Origin: JAFAZJ01 sp050183765
GTDB lineage: Bacteria; Pseudomonadota; Alphaproteobacteria; Reyranellales; Reyranellaceae
NCBI GenBank assembly: GCA_050183765.1
Contig: JBFXAZ010000008.1
Location: 18,407-82,406, forward strand
Direction: 5' to 3'
Length of the DNA stretch: 64,000 bases
The notes beneath the pieces are model-generated. The model had not been told where the DNA came from. It did no database searches and saw only the letters and a list, made by a program, of their open reading frames with translations. This document shows, piece by piece, positions 10,085 through 18,843 of this stretch (the stretch's first letter is position 1; the number at the start of each line of letters is the position of its first letter). A program made the translations under genes and the position numbers.

Positions 10085-11227
10085 CTAAACGGACTTCCCG
10101 ATGAAGTCGAGCAGCAGCGCGCTTACACGCTCGTGCTGCTCCTGCTGTACCCAGTGGCCGGCCCCGTCGATGAGATGGACGTCGGTCATCCGCGGGCAGG
10201 CGCCCTCCCGCATGCGTTCAAGCGCGCCGGGGCGTTGCTGAATGCCCCAGTCCTGGCGGCCGGCGATGAAGGCTGCCGGCACGTCGATGGTCCGGCCGCT
10301 GAAGATCTGCAGATCGCTCTGAAAGCGCGGGTCGGTCGAGCAGCGATACCACTGCAGGCCGCCCTGGAAGCCGATACGTTCGTATTCGGCGCTGTAGACG
10401 CGCAGTTCCGCGTCGCTGAGCCAGCGATTGGCGGCGATCTGCGCAGCCGACGGCATGTAGGGAGCAACCGTCTCGGCCATGCCGGCATCGCGATCCATGA
10501 CGTAGTAGGTCGGCACCTTGGCCAGCTCGTCGGCGGTCCAGCCCTTCAGCGGGACAGGCGTGTTGCCGGCCCAGTCGGCGCTCTTGTAGTGGTAGTAGGC
10601 GCGCAGGAAGTCATGCACGCCTTGAGGCGCGCGATGCATGTCGGCATCGGCGTCGCGCGTCGAGTAGTGCCACTGGTAGTGCTTGCGCGGCCGCCTCAGC
10701 GCCGCGAGCGCGTCGTGGATCGGGTCCTTCGCCGGCGCCGGCTTGCCGACGGTGTCGAAAGGCAGCGGCGGCGCGCCGCCGAACGGTGCGCTCATCATCA
10801 CCAACGAGCGGAACACGTCGGGCCGGATCAGCGCGCACCACGCGGCGACCGGCGAGCCGAAATCATGGCCGACGACGGCGGCCACCGAGCGGTAGCCCAG
10901 CGCGAACGCCAGGCCGATCGCGTCGCGTACCAGATTGACCATGCGGAACGAGGCCACGTCGCCATCGTAGCGCGCATCCCAGCCCGTCGTGCGGCCATAG
11001 CCGCGCTGATCCGGGGCGATCACGTGGTAGCCGGCCGCCGCCAGCACGGGCATCACCTTGCGCCAGCTCCAGGCCAGCTCGGGGAAGCCGTGCAGCAGCA
11101 GCACGCAGGGCCGCCCAGGGGTCTCGAAGCCCGCCTCCAGCACGTGCAGGCGCAGGCCGTTGACGTTGTCAACATAGCGTGCACGGATGGAGGCGGGCGC
11201 GACCGGGCTGTCGTAGGGTGTGCTCAT
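10085..11227 (-). CDS. Alpha/beta hydrolase, epoxide-hydrolase-like
   Basis: 380 residues from ATG 11227. The alpha/beta-hydrolase fold is clear: the oxyanion segment VLLLHGFPELAWSWRKVMP, the strand APDQRGYGRT, the nucleophile elbow VVGHDFGSPVAAW with aspartate as nucleophile, the acid in AGRQDWGIQ, and the catalytic histidine in DGAGHWVQQEQHE. An Asp nucleophile after GH, together with tyrosines in the cap, fits soluble epoxide hydrolases or haloalkane-dehalogenase relatives. No signal peptide is visible, so it is cytoplasmic. It converges on the CoA-transferase gene with 12 bases between stops. Confidence 0.82.
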   Translation of the reverse strand: MSTPYDSPVAPASIRARYVDNVNGLRLHVLEAGFETPGRPCVLLLHGFPELAWSWRKVMPVLAAAGYHVIAPDQRGYGRTTGWDARYDGDVASFRMVNLVRDAIGLAFALGYRSVAAVVGHDFGSPVAAWCALIRPDVFRSLVMMSAPFGGAPPLPFDTVGKPAPAKDPIHDALAALRRPRKHYQWHYSTRDADADMHRAPQGVHDFLRAYYHYKSADWAGNTPVPLKGWTADELAKVPTYYVMDRDAGMAETVAPYMPSAAQIAANRWLSDAELRVYSAEYERIGFQGGLQWYRCSTDPRFQSDLQIFSGRTIDVPAAFIAGRQDWGIQQRPGALERMREGACPRMTDVHLIDGAGHWVQQEQHERVSALLLDFIGKSV

Positions 11228-11266
11228 TGCGCAATCAAACCACGGAAGACTGGCAGGCGAACACCC

Positions 11267-11908
11267 ATGACCACGCCCGTGCTCTTCGGCGCCGCCTACA
11301 GCGTCTATACCCGCACCGCCCGGCTCACCCTGGCCGAGAAGGGCGTCGACTGCCGTTTCGACGAGGTTGACGTGTTTGCAGCCGGCGGGCCACCGCGCGA
11401 GCACCTGCAACGCCAGCCCTTCGGCAAGATCCCGGCCTTCGAGCATGGCGACCTGCGGCTCTACGAGACCGCCGCGATCTGCCGCTACGTCGACGAGGCC
11501 TTCGACGGCCCTGCTTTGCAGCCGGCCACGCCCGCCAGTCGCGCGGTGATGGCGCAGGCCATCGGCATCTGCGACAGCTACGTCTATCGGCCCGGCGTCT
11601 GGGACATCTATGTCGAGCGCCTGCGCGTGCCGGCGCGCGGCGGCACGCCTGACGAGGCCAAGATCGCCGCCGCGATCGCGACGGTGCGCAAGGCGCTGGA
11701 GGAACTGGCGCGGTTGTCCGCCGACCGGCCGTTCATCGCCGGGCCGGATCTCAGCCTTGCCGACCTGCACGCCTACCCGATGCTCACCCTGCTGCGGCTG
11801 GCGCCTGAGGGACGCGAACTATTGATGGGGGTACCAGCGATCGAGGGCTGGCATCAGCGCATGGCGGATCGATCCAGCATCGTCAAAACACGCTTCGCCG
11901 TCGAATGA
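11267..11908 (+). CDS. Glutathione S-transferase family protein
   Basis: 213 residues starting at ATG 11267. The N-terminal thioredoxin-like half contains LFGAAYSVYTRTARLTLAEK, the cis-proline segment FGKIPAFEHGDLRLYETAAI with the Glu-Thr that contacts glutathione, and the helical C-terminal half contains PFIAGPDLSLADLHAYPML, the usual N-capping box. It is expected to be a cytoplasmic dimer conjugating or isomerising electrophiles. It is divergent from the epoxide-hydrolase-like gene (39 bases apart), which is consistent with joint detoxification of epoxides, though that is inference. Confidence 0.88.
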   Translation: MTTPVLFGAAYSVYTRTARLTLAEKGVDCRFDEVDVFAAGGPPREHLQRQPFGKIPAFEHGDLRLYETAAICRYVDEAFDGPALQPATPASRAVMAQAIGICDSYVYRPGVWDIYVERLRVPARGGTPDEAKIAAAIATVRKALEELARLSADRPFIAGPDLSLADLHAYPMLTLLRLAPEGRELLMGVPAIEGWHQRMADRSSIVKTRFAVE

Positions 11909-12007
11909 AGCGTTGTGATCATTGGGTATTTCGGCTTCTATAGGTTCCACGAAAACCTGCCCCGTCGAGGCAGGGACGGGTGTGGAATTCACGAGGGAGA
12001 TTCCAGC

Positions 12008-13180
12008 ATGTTGACCAGACTGGCCGCCGGTGCGGCCGCGCTGACGCTGCTCGCCGCGCCCGCCATGGCGCAGAGCACGATCAAGATCGGCTTCATCTCG
12101 ACCTTCTCCGGCCCGCAGGCCGCGATCGGCGAGGATATGCGCCGCTCGGCCAACCTCGCGCTCGAGCACCTCGGCGGCAAGATCGCCGGCAAGCCGGTCG
12201 AGATCATCTACGAGGACGACCAGTTCAAGCCCGACGTCGGCAAGGCCAAGTCGGAAAAGCTCACGGCGCAGGACAAGGTGAACTTCGTCACCGGCTACAT
12301 CTGGTCGAACGTGCTGCTGGCATCCCTGAAGACCGTGGTCGACGACGCCGACACGATCCTGATCAGCGCCAATGCCGGCCCCTCGCAGATCGCCGGCGAG
12401 CAGTGCCACAAGAACTTCTTTTCGACCTCGTGGAACAACGACCAGACGCCGATGGCGATGGGCGAGTACCTCAATACGAAGGGGGTCAAGAGCCTCTACC
12501 TGATGGCCGGCAACTACGCCGCCGGCAAGGACATGCTGGCCGGCGTCAAGCGCACCTTCAAGGGCCAGATCATCGGCGAGGACCTCACCAAGTGGCCGGG
12601 CCAGCTCGACTTCTCGGCCGAGATGGCCAAGATCGGCGCGGCCAAGCCGGGCGGCATCTTCATCTTCTACCCCGGCGCGCACGGCGTGCAGTTCGTCAAG
12701 GAATGGGTGCAGTCGGGCGTGAGCAAGACGGTGCCGCTGTACCAGGTGTTCAGCATCGATGCGATCACGCTGCCGATCCAGAAGGACCTGGCGCTGGGCA
12801 CACTGGGCGCGCAGGAATGGGTCAACGACCTGCCGAACGAGCAGAACAAGCGCTACGTCGCCGACTTCCGCAAGAAGTACAAGACCTATCCGTCCTTCTA
12901 CGGCGCGCAGAGCTATGACGCGATCATGCTGATCGCCTCGGCCGTCGAGGCGCTCAAGGGCGACCTCGGCAACAAGGACGCGCTGCGCGCGGCGGTCAAG
13001 AAGGCCAACTTCAAGTCGGTGCGCGGCGACTTCTCGTTCAACACCAATCACTTCCCGATCCAGAACTTCTACATCCAGGAAACGGTGAAGGATTCGGATG
13101 GCAACCTGACGCTGAAGACCATCGCCACCGCGGTCAAGGCGGCGAAGGATCCGCACTACACCAAGTGCCCGATGAAGTGA
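12008..13180 (+). CDS. Branched-chain amino-acid-type ABC transporter substrate-binding protein
   Basis: 390 residues from ATG 12008, preceded by GAGGGAG. A Sec signal peptide (residues 1-21, ending APAMA) precedes STIKIGFISTFSGPQAAIGED, the typical first strand of type I periplasmic binding proteins (LivJ/LivK, Peripla_BP_6). The two-lobed pattern continues to the C-terminus with FSFNTNHFPIQNFYIQ. It is the first gene of a complete liv operon. A hairpin between it and livH should raise its expression over the membrane parts. The ligand may be an amino acid or an aromatic or other small acid; the sequence does not settle this. Confidence 0.9.
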   Translation: MLTRLAAGAAALTLLAAPAMAQSTIKIGFISTFSGPQAAIGEDMRRSANLALEHLGGKIAGKPVEIIYEDDQFKPDVGKAKSEKLTAQDKVNFVTGYIWSNVLLASLKTVVDDADTILISANAGPSQIAGEQCHKNFFSTSWNNDQTPMAMGEYLNTKGVKSLYLMAGNYAAGKDMLAGVKRTFKGQIIGEDLTKWPGQLDFSAEMAKIGAAKPGGIFIFYPGAHGVQFVKEWVQSGVSKTVPLYQVFSIDAITLPIQKDLALGTLGAQEWVNDLPNEQNKRYVADFRKKYKTYPSFYGAQSYDAIMLIASAVEALKGDLGNKDALRAAVKKANFKSVRGDFSFNTNHFPIQNFYIQETVKDSDGNLTLKTIATAVKAAKDPHYTKCPMK

Positions 13181-13202
13181 CCAGCAACCCTGCATAAGGC
13201 GG

Positions 13203-13228
13203 ACGGGAGCGCGGCAACGCGCTCCCGT
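13203..13228 (+). terminator. Hairpin between receptor gene and livH
   Basis: A perfect 11-base stem (13203-13213 with 13218-13228) encloses a GCAA tetraloop and is followed by TTCGTTT. It lies 23 bases after the receptor stop and 22 bases before livH. It can act as a partial terminator or 3' stabiliser, giving more receptor than permease. Confidence 0.7.
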
Positions 13229-13250
13229 TTCGTTTCCGGCCCGTTCGTCG

Positions 13251-14165
13251 ATGGACTACATCCTTCTCCAGATCCTCAACGGCATCCAGCTCGGCCTGCT
13301 GATGTTCCTGCTGGCCGCCGGCCTGACGCTGGTGTTCGGCATCATGGACCTGGTGAACCTGGCACACGGCTCGCTCTACATGATGGGCGCGTATTTCGCC
13401 TGGACCTTCATGGGCTGGACCGACAGCTTCGTGCTGGGCGCCATCCTGGCGCTGCCCGCGGCGCTGGCGCTGGGCGTGGTGATCGAGATGGTGATCGCCC
13501 GCCGCCTCTACGCCCGCGACCACCTCGACCATGTCCTGGCGACCTTCGGCCTGATCCTGTTCTTCAACGAGCTGGTACGCGTGCTGTGGGGGCCCAACAT
13601 CAAGCGCATGCCCACGCCGTCGTGGCTCGCCCACGCCGTCGAGGTGCTGCCGGGGGTTCAGTTTCCCGCCCATCGCCTGGCGATCATCGTCGTCGGCGCG
13701 CTGGTGGCGATCCTGCTGGCCTGGCTAGTGGCGCGCACCCGCGCCGGCATGCTGGTGCGCGCCGGCGCCTCGAACCGCCGCATGGTGGCGGCGCTGGGCG
13801 TCAACATCGAGCTGCTCTTCTCGCTGGTCTTCGGCCTGGGCGCCGTGCTGGCGGCGATCGCCGGCCTGATGGCGGGCATGAACCAGCCGCTGAAGATCGG
13901 CATGGGCGACGACATCCTGATCCTCGCCTTCGTCGTCATCGTCATCGGCGGCATCGGGTCGATCAAGGGTTCGTTCGTCGCCGCCATGGTGGTCGGCCAG
14001 ATCGACATCTTCGGCCGCGCCTTCCTGCCCGACCTGCTGAAGACGGTGCTGTCGACCTCGGCCGCCAATACCGCCGCGACGGCACTGTCGCAGATGCTGG
14101 TCTACATCCTGATGGCCGCCATCCTGGTATGGCGGCCTACCGGCCTGTTCGGCCAGCGGCAGTGA
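13251..14165 (+). CDS. livH: Branched-chain amino-acid-type ABC permease LivH
   Basis: 304 residues, highly hydrophobic, with about eight membrane segments. The opening ILNGIQLGLLMFLLAAGLTL and VFGIMDLVNLAHGSLYMMGA is diagnostic of LivH, and the cytoplasmic coupling region is followed by VVIVIGGIGSIKGSFVAAM. It forms the inner-membrane channel with LivM. Its TGA overlaps the GTG of livM (GTGA), showing tight coupling. Confidence 0.93.
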   Translation: MDYILLQILNGIQLGLLMFLLAAGLTLVFGIMDLVNLAHGSLYMMGAYFAWTFMGWTDSFVLGAILALPAALALGVVIEMVIARRLYARDHLDHVLATFGLILFFNELVRVLWGPNIKRMPTPSWLAHAVEVLPGVQFPAHRLAIIVVGALVAILLAWLVARTRAGMLVRAGASNRRMVAALGVNIELLFSLVFGLGAVLAAIAGLMAGMNQPLKIGMGDDILILAFVVIVIGGIGSIKGSFVAAMVVGQIDIFGRAFLPDLLKTVLSTSAANTAATALSQMLVYILMAAILVWRPTGLFGQRQ

Positions 14166-15154
14166 GCGGGCTGATCCCCCAGCTGCGCACGCCGCGCGGC
14201 ATCGCCGTGGCGTTCACCCTGCTCGCCCTCGCCGTGCTGCCGCTGCTGACCGAAGCCTTCGACCAGCGCTACCTGCTGTCGGTCGCCACGCGGGTGGTGA
14301 TCTGGTCGATCGCCGCCATCAGCTTGAACCTGATTCTGGGCTATGGCGGCATGGTGAGCTTCGGACACGCCGCGTTCTTCGGCCTTGGCGGCTACACGGT
14401 CGGCATCATGGCGCATCACGGCGTGTTCTCGGGCTGGCTGCAATGGCCTGTGGGGTTGCTGGCTTGCGCCCTGTGGGCCGCCGCCGTGGGCGCGCTCAGC
14501 CTGCGCACGCGCGGTGTCTACTTCATCATGATCACGCTGGCCTTCGCGCAGCTGATCTTCTACGTCGGCGTCGGGCTGGAGGAGTATGGCGGCGACGACG
14601 GCCTCAACATCGACCGCCGCAGCACCTTCGGCCTGTTCGAGCTGCGCGACCGCTCAGCCTTCTACTGGCTTTGCTACGCGCTGATGCTGCTGGTGCTGGC
14701 CGGGGCATGGCGCGTGGTGAACTCGCGCTTCGGCATGGTGCTGCGCGGCGCGAAATCCAACGAGCAGCGCATGCTGGCGCTGGGCTTCCCGGTGTTCCGC
14801 TACCGTCTCGCCGCCTTCGTGATCGCCGGCGCCGCGTGCGGGCTGGCCGGCCTGCTGCTCGCCAACCACGATTCCTACGTGTCGCCGGCGATGATGTCGT
14901 GGATGAAGTCGGGCGACCTGATCGTGATCGTCGTGCTGGGCGGCATGGGCTCGCTGGCCGGACCGGTCTTCGGCACCATCGCCTTCTTCGTGCTCGAGGA
15001 GCTGCTCAAGCCGCTGATCGACCTCGGTCACAAGGGCTGGGGCGAGTACTGGCAGATGGTTTTCGGTCCGCTGCTGGTCGTCGTCGCGCTCTACGCCCGC
15101 GGTGGCATCGACAGCCTGTTCGGCCGCCGCCGCCCGGGAGGCGGCCATGGCTGA
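14162..15154 (+). CDS. livM: Branched-chain amino-acid-type ABC permease LivM
   Basis: 330 residues from GTG 14162. LivM hallmarks are AISLNLILGYGGMVSFGHAA near residue 55 and the coupling-helix region VVLGGMGSLAGPVFGTIAFF near residue 260. About nine to ten membrane segments alternate with short loops. It pairs with LivH in the inner membrane. The start overlaps the livH stop, and the end overlaps the livG start by 8 bases, so the four transporter genes are read as one translationally coupled unit. Confidence 0.93.
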   Translation: MSGLIPQLRTPRGIAVAFTLLALAVLPLLTEAFDQRYLLSVATRVVIWSIAAISLNLILGYGGMVSFGHAAFFGLGGYTVGIMAHHGVFSGWLQWPVGLLACALWAAAVGALSLRTRGVYFIMITLAFAQLIFYVGVGLEEYGGDDGLNIDRRSTFGLFELRDRSAFYWLCYALMLLVLAGAWRVVNSRFGMVLRGAKSNEQRMLALGFPVFRYRLAAFVIAGAACGLAGLLLANHDSYVSPAMMSWMKSGDLIVIVVLGGMGSLAGPVFGTIAFFVLEELLKPLIDLGHKGWGEYWQMVFGPLLVVVALYARGGIDSLFGRRRPGGGHG

Positions 15155-15911
15155 GCCGCTGCTGAAGGTCAGCCAGCTGCTCAAGCGCTTCGGCGGCATC
15201 GTCGCCACCGATCGCCTCGACCTCGCCGTGGACGAGGGCGAGGTGCATGCGCTGATCGGCCCCAACGGTGCGGGCAAGACGACGTTGATCGCCCAGCTTT
15301 CCGGATTCCTGCGACCGGATGGCGGTCGCATCGTCTTCGACGACCACGACATCACGCGCCTGTCCGCGCCGGCGCGGGTGCATCGCGGCCTCGCCCGCTC
15401 CTTCCAGATCACCTCGGTGCTGCGCGAGTTCAGCGCGCTCGACAACGTGGCGCTCGCCGTGCAGGCGCGCCAGGGCCATTCGTTCCGCTTCTGGTCACCG
15501 GCGCGCGCCGATCGCTCCCTGCGCGATCCGGCGATGCGGGCGCTCGACAGCGTCGGCCTCGCCGGCCGCGCCGGGCATGCCGCGGCCGACCTCTCGCACG
15601 GCGAGCGCCGCCAGCTCGAGGTGGCGATGGCGCTGGCCAGCGAGCCGCGCCTGCTGCTGCTCGACGAGCCGATGGCCGGCATGGGGCCCGAGGAATCGGC
15701 GCGCATGGTGGACCTGCTGCGCGCGCTGAAGGGCCGGCGGACCCTGCTGCTGGTCGAGCACGACATGGATGCGGTCTTCGCCCTCGCCGACCGCATCACC
15801 GTGCTGGTCTATGGCCGCGCCATCGCCACCGGCACGCCCGAGGAGATCCGCGCCAATGCCGAGGTGCGCCAAGCCTATCTCGGCGACGTCACGACCTCGG
15901 AGTTAGGCTGA
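15147..15911 (+). CDS. livG: Branched-chain amino-acid-type ABC ATPase LivG
   Basis: 254 residues. The Walker A motif is IGPNGAGKTTLIAQLSGFL (around residue 36), the signature is LSHGERRQLEVAMALA (LSHGE in place of LSGGQ, usual for LivG), Walker B is LLLLDEPMAGM, and the switch histidine is in LLVEHDMDAVF. LivG-type insertions such as ARSFQITSVLREFSALDNV are present. It powers transport from the cytoplasmic face together with LivF. The start lies inside the end of livM, and the stop shares a base with the livF ATG. Confidence 0.93.
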   Translation: MAEPLLKVSQLLKRFGGIVATDRLDLAVDEGEVHALIGPNGAGKTTLIAQLSGFLRPDGGRIVFDDHDITRLSAPARVHRGLARSFQITSVLREFSALDNVALAVQARQGHSFRFWSPARADRSLRDPAMRALDSVGLAGRAGHAAADLSHGERRQLEVAMALASEPRLLLLDEPMAGMGPEESARMVDLLRALKGRRTLLLVEHDMDAVFALADRITVLVYGRAIATGTPEEIRANAEVRQAYLGDVTTSELG

Positions 15912-16606
15912 TGCTGCAGGTCGCGGGCCTCGAAGCGGCGTACGGCGACAGCCAGGTGCTGTTCGGCATCGACCTGGCGGTGGGCGCCGGCGAGGTCGTC
16001 ACCCTGATGGGCCGCAACGGCATGGGCAAGACGACCACCGTGCACACGATCATGGGCGTGATGCCGGCGCGCGGCGGCACCGTCACCCTCGACGGCGAGC
16101 CGATCCACGGCCTGCCTTCCTACCGCATCGCCCGCCTCGGGCTGGGCCTGGTGCCGGAAGGCCGGCAGATCTTCCCCAACCTGTCGGTGCGCGAGAACCT
16201 CATTGCCACGGCGCGCGCCGCGGGCGCGCCGGCCTGGACATTGCAGCGGGTCTACGAGTTCTTCCCGTGGCTGTCCGAGCGGCAGGGCAACATGGGCAAC
16301 CAGCTCTCCGGCGGCGAGCAGCAGATGCTGGCGATCGGCCGCGCACTGATGACCAATCCACGCCTGCTGATCCTCGACGAGGCCACCGAGGGCCTGGCGC
16401 CGCTGGTGCGCCAGGAGATCTGGAGCGTGCTGGGACGGCTGAAGCGCGACGGCCAGTCGATCCTGGTGATCGACAAGAACGTCGGCGCGCTGCTGGCGCT
16501 GGCCGATCACCACCACATCGTCGAGAAGGGCCGCGTGGTGTGGCGCGGCACCTCGGCCGCGCTGGCCGCCGACCCCGAGCTGCAGCACCGCTACCTCGGC
16601 GTCTGA
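15911..16606 (+). CDS. livF: Branched-chain amino-acid-type ABC ATPase LivF
   Basis: 231 residues from ATG 15911, overlapping the livG stop as TGATG. It carries Walker A LMGRNGMGKTTTVHTIMGVM, the LivF-typical LGLVPEGRQIFPNLSVRENL, signature LSGGEQQMLAIGRALM and Walker B LLILDEATEGL. The last family segment has VIDKNVGALLALADHHHI, with Asn where the switch histidine is often found one step after an acidic residue; LivF proteins vary here. It is the last gene of the liv operon. A 7-base stem at 16631-16653 follows but has no T tract. Confidence 0.92.
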   Translation: MLQVAGLEAAYGDSQVLFGIDLAVGAGEVVTLMGRNGMGKTTTVHTIMGVMPARGGTVTLDGEPIHGLPSYRIARLGLGLVPEGRQIFPNLSVRENLIATARAAGAPAWTLQRVYEFFPWLSERQGNMGNQLSGGEQQMLAIGRALMTNPRLLILDEATEGLAPLVRQEIWSVLGRLKRDGQSILVIDKNVGALLALADHHHIVEKGRVVWRGTSAALAADPELQHRYLGV

Positions 16607-16671
16607 GCCTGGGGGCTTGCCTTCCACACGCGGGCGCCTGAAAGATGCGCCCGAATCGCCGGGAGATGCCG

Positions 16672-17760
16672 ATGCGCCGTTTGCTGCCCTCGCTCGTTCT
16701 CGCCGCCGCGCTGGCCACCGGGCCGGCGCTGGCGCAGGAGCGCGTCGTCAACGTCTACAACTGGAACGACTACATCGCCGAGGACGCGGCCAAGAACTTC
16801 CAGCAGGTCACCGGCATCAAAGTCAATTACACGACCTACGACGGCAACGAGATCCTCGACGCCAAGCTCAAGGCCGGCGGCGGCTACGACGTGGTGACGC
16901 CCACCGCCTCGCCCTTCTTCGTGCGCCAGCTCGCGGCCGGCCTCTACCAGAAGCTCGACAAGGCCAAGCTCAAGAACTACGGCAACCTCGATCCCGAAGT
17001 GATGAAGGCGCTCGCCAAGTTCGATCCCAACAACGAGCACGGCATCCCGTGGATGTGGGGCACCACGGGCATCGGCTTCAACGTCGAGGCGATCAGGAAA
17101 CGCATGCCCGACGCGCCGACCGACAGCCTGCGCATGATCTTCGATCCCGCGGTGGTGTCGAAGTTCAAAGATTGCGGCGTCATGCTGATGGACAGCCCGA
17201 CCGACGTGCTGCCGGCGGCGCTGCTCTATCTCGGCCTCGATCCCGACAGCAAGGCGCCGGCCGACCTGGAGAAGGCGCGCGACGCGGTAATGAAGATCCG
17301 CCCCAACGTGCGAAAGATCCACACCGGCGAGATCATCGACGCGCTGGCCAACGGCGATGTCTGCCTCGCCTTCGCCTATTCCGGCGACATCTTGCAGGCG
17401 CGCGACCGCGGCGCCAAGGCGGCGAAGAAGCAGGTGATCGAATACGCGATCCCGAAGGAAGGCGCACAGCTTTGGCTCGATGTGCTGGCCATTCCCAAGA
17501 GCGCCAAGCACGTCGACAACGCCCATCGCTGGCTCGACTACATGCTGGAGCCCAAGGTCGCCGCCGAATCGAGCAATCTCACCGGCTACGCCAACGCCAA
17601 TCGTTTGGCGCCGCCCCTGATGAACAAGGCGGTGTCGGAGAGCCCGCTGATCTATCCGCCGCGCGAGGTGCGCGCGAAGCTCTATACCATCAGTGCCGGC
17701 GACGCCGACCACACGCGCCTGCGCACGCGCGCCTGGACGATGATCAAGACCGGGCGGTGA
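16672..17760 (+). CDS. potF: Polyamine-type ABC transporter substrate-binding protein
   Basis: 362 residues. ATG 16672 is preferred because GGGAG at 16661-16665 is correctly spaced; ATGs at 16645 and 16666 are in frame but poorly placed. A signal peptide ends ATGPALA. The mature protein starts with ERVVNVYNWNDYIAEDAAKN, the classic PotD/PotF opening, with further family patterns YDVVTPTASPFFVRQL and MWGTTGIGFN. It binds putrescine or spermidine in the periplasm. It heads a potFGHI operon whose members overlap by 4 bases or are separated by 1. Confidence 0.92.
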   Translation: MRRLLPSLVLAAALATGPALAQERVVNVYNWNDYIAEDAAKNFQQVTGIKVNYTTYDGNEILDAKLKAGGGYDVVTPTASPFFVRQLAAGLYQKLDKAKLKNYGNLDPEVMKALAKFDPNNEHGIPWMWGTTGIGFNVEAIRKRMPDAPTDSLRMIFDPAVVSKFKDCGVMLMDSPTDVLPAALLYLGLDPDSKAPADLEKARDAVMKIRPNVRKIHTGEIIDALANGDVCLAFAYSGDILQARDRGAKAAKKQVIEYAIPKEGAQLWLDVLAIPKSAKHVDNAHRWLDYMLEPKVAAESSNLTGYANANRLAPPLMNKAVSESPLIYPPREVRAKLYTISAGDADHTRLRTRAWTMIKTGR

Positions 17761-18842
17761 CGGACGACGCCAACACGCTGGCGCCGCTGCGCGTCGTCGG
17801 GCTGCGCAAGACGTTCGGCGACATCACCGCCGTTTCGGACGTGTCGTTCGACATCGCCGCGGGCGAGCGGCTGGCGCTGCTGGGCGAGTCGGGCTGCGGC
17901 AAGACCACGCTGCTGCGCATGATCGCCGGCTTCGAGCGCCCCGACGCGGGCCGCATCCTGGTCGAAGGCCGGGACATCACCGATCTGCCGCCCTACGAGC
18001 GGCCGGTGAACATGATGTTCCAGTCCTACGCCCTGTTCCCGCACATGAACGTCGCGCGCAATGTCGGCTTCGGCCTGGTGCAGGAGGGCGCGGCGCGGGC
18101 CGAGATCGACCGCCGCGTCGAGGAGGCGCTGGCCCTGGTGCAGATGGCGCATCTGGCGAAGCGACGGCCCGATCAGCTCTCGGGCGGCCAGCGGCAGCGC
18201 GTGGCGCTGGCGCGCGCCATCATCAAGCGGCCCAAGCTGCTGCTGCTCGACGAGCCGATGGCGGCGCTCGATCGTAAGCTGCGCGAGCGCACGCGGCTGG
18301 AGCTCGTCGAGCTGCAGCAACGCCTCGGCATCGCCTTCGTCATCGTCACCCACGACCAGGACGAGGCGATGACCATGGCGACCAGCGTCGCGGTGATGAA
18401 CAAAGGCGGCATCGCCCAGTTCGGCACGCCGACGGCGATCTATGAGCAGCCGCACAGCCGCTTCGTCGCCGACTTCTTCGGCGGCGCCAATATCCTCGAA
18501 GGCGAGGCGTCCGGGCGAAGCGTCCGCTGCCCGGCGCTGGGCATCGACATCGTCATCGAGCGAACGCGCGACATCGGCGACGGCAGCCCGGTCGGCGTGG
18601 CGGTCCGGCCGGAGCGGATCGTGCTGTCGTCCGAGAAGCCCGGCGACGTCGACAACAGCGTGCCGGGCGTGGTGCGCGAGGTCTCCTACCTCGGCGACCG
18701 CTCGATCTGCCATGTCGAGCTGGCGCCCGGCCTGACGGTGCGCGCCACGATCGACACGCGCTACGGCAAGGCGCGCCCGCGCCACGGCGACCGGGTCTGG
18801 CTGGCTTGGTCCGCGCGCGACGCCATCGTGCTGCGCGACTGA
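17757..18842 (+). CDS. potG: Polyamine-type ABC transporter ATPase
   Basis: 361 residues from GTG 17757, overlapping the potF stop (GTGA). Walker A is LLGESGCGKTTLLRMIAGFE, the Q-loop segment MMFQSYALFPHM, signature LSGGQRQRVALARAIIKRP, Walker B LLLLDEPMAALDRKLRERTR, and the switch IVTHDQDEAMTMA. The C-terminal TOBE regulatory domain is visible around residues 265-355 (GVAVRPERIVLS, EVSYLGDRSICHVEL). It energises PotH/PotI. Because ugpC is missing from the ugp cluster about 5 kb downstream, sharing of an ATPase is conceivable but unproven. Confidence 0.93.
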   Translation: MTDDANTLAPLRVVGLRKTFGDITAVSDVSFDIAAGERLALLGESGCGKTTLLRMIAGFERPDAGRILVEGRDITDLPPYERPVNMMFQSYALFPHMNVARNVGFGLVQEGAARAEIDRRVEEALALVQMAHLAKRRPDQLSGGQRQRVALARAIIKRPKLLLLDEPMAALDRKLRERTRLELVELQQRLGIAFVIVTHDQDEAMTMATSVAVMNKGGIAQFGTPTAIYEQPHSRFVADFFGGANILEGEASGRSVRCPALGIDIVIERTRDIGDGSPVGVAVRPERIVLSSEKPGDVDNSVPGVVREVSYLGDRSICHVELAPGLTVRATIDTRYGKARPRHGDRVWLAWSARDAIVLRD

Positions 18843-18843
18843 C

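Noticed and set aside
11913..11945. Promoter (TTGTGA ... TATAGG) before the liv receptor gene
   Set aside because: Spacing of the best elements is 20 bases, or the -10 match is poor with 18-base spacing; not convincing enough to list.
11915..12007. N-terminal extension of the liv receptor
   Set aside because: It would bury the signal peptide behind about 30 unrelated residues; ATG 12008 has GAGGGAG and a standard signal sequence.
16631..16653. Terminator between livF and potF
   Set aside because: The 7-base stem has no T tract and overlaps upstream in-frame ATGs of potF; it is too weak to call.
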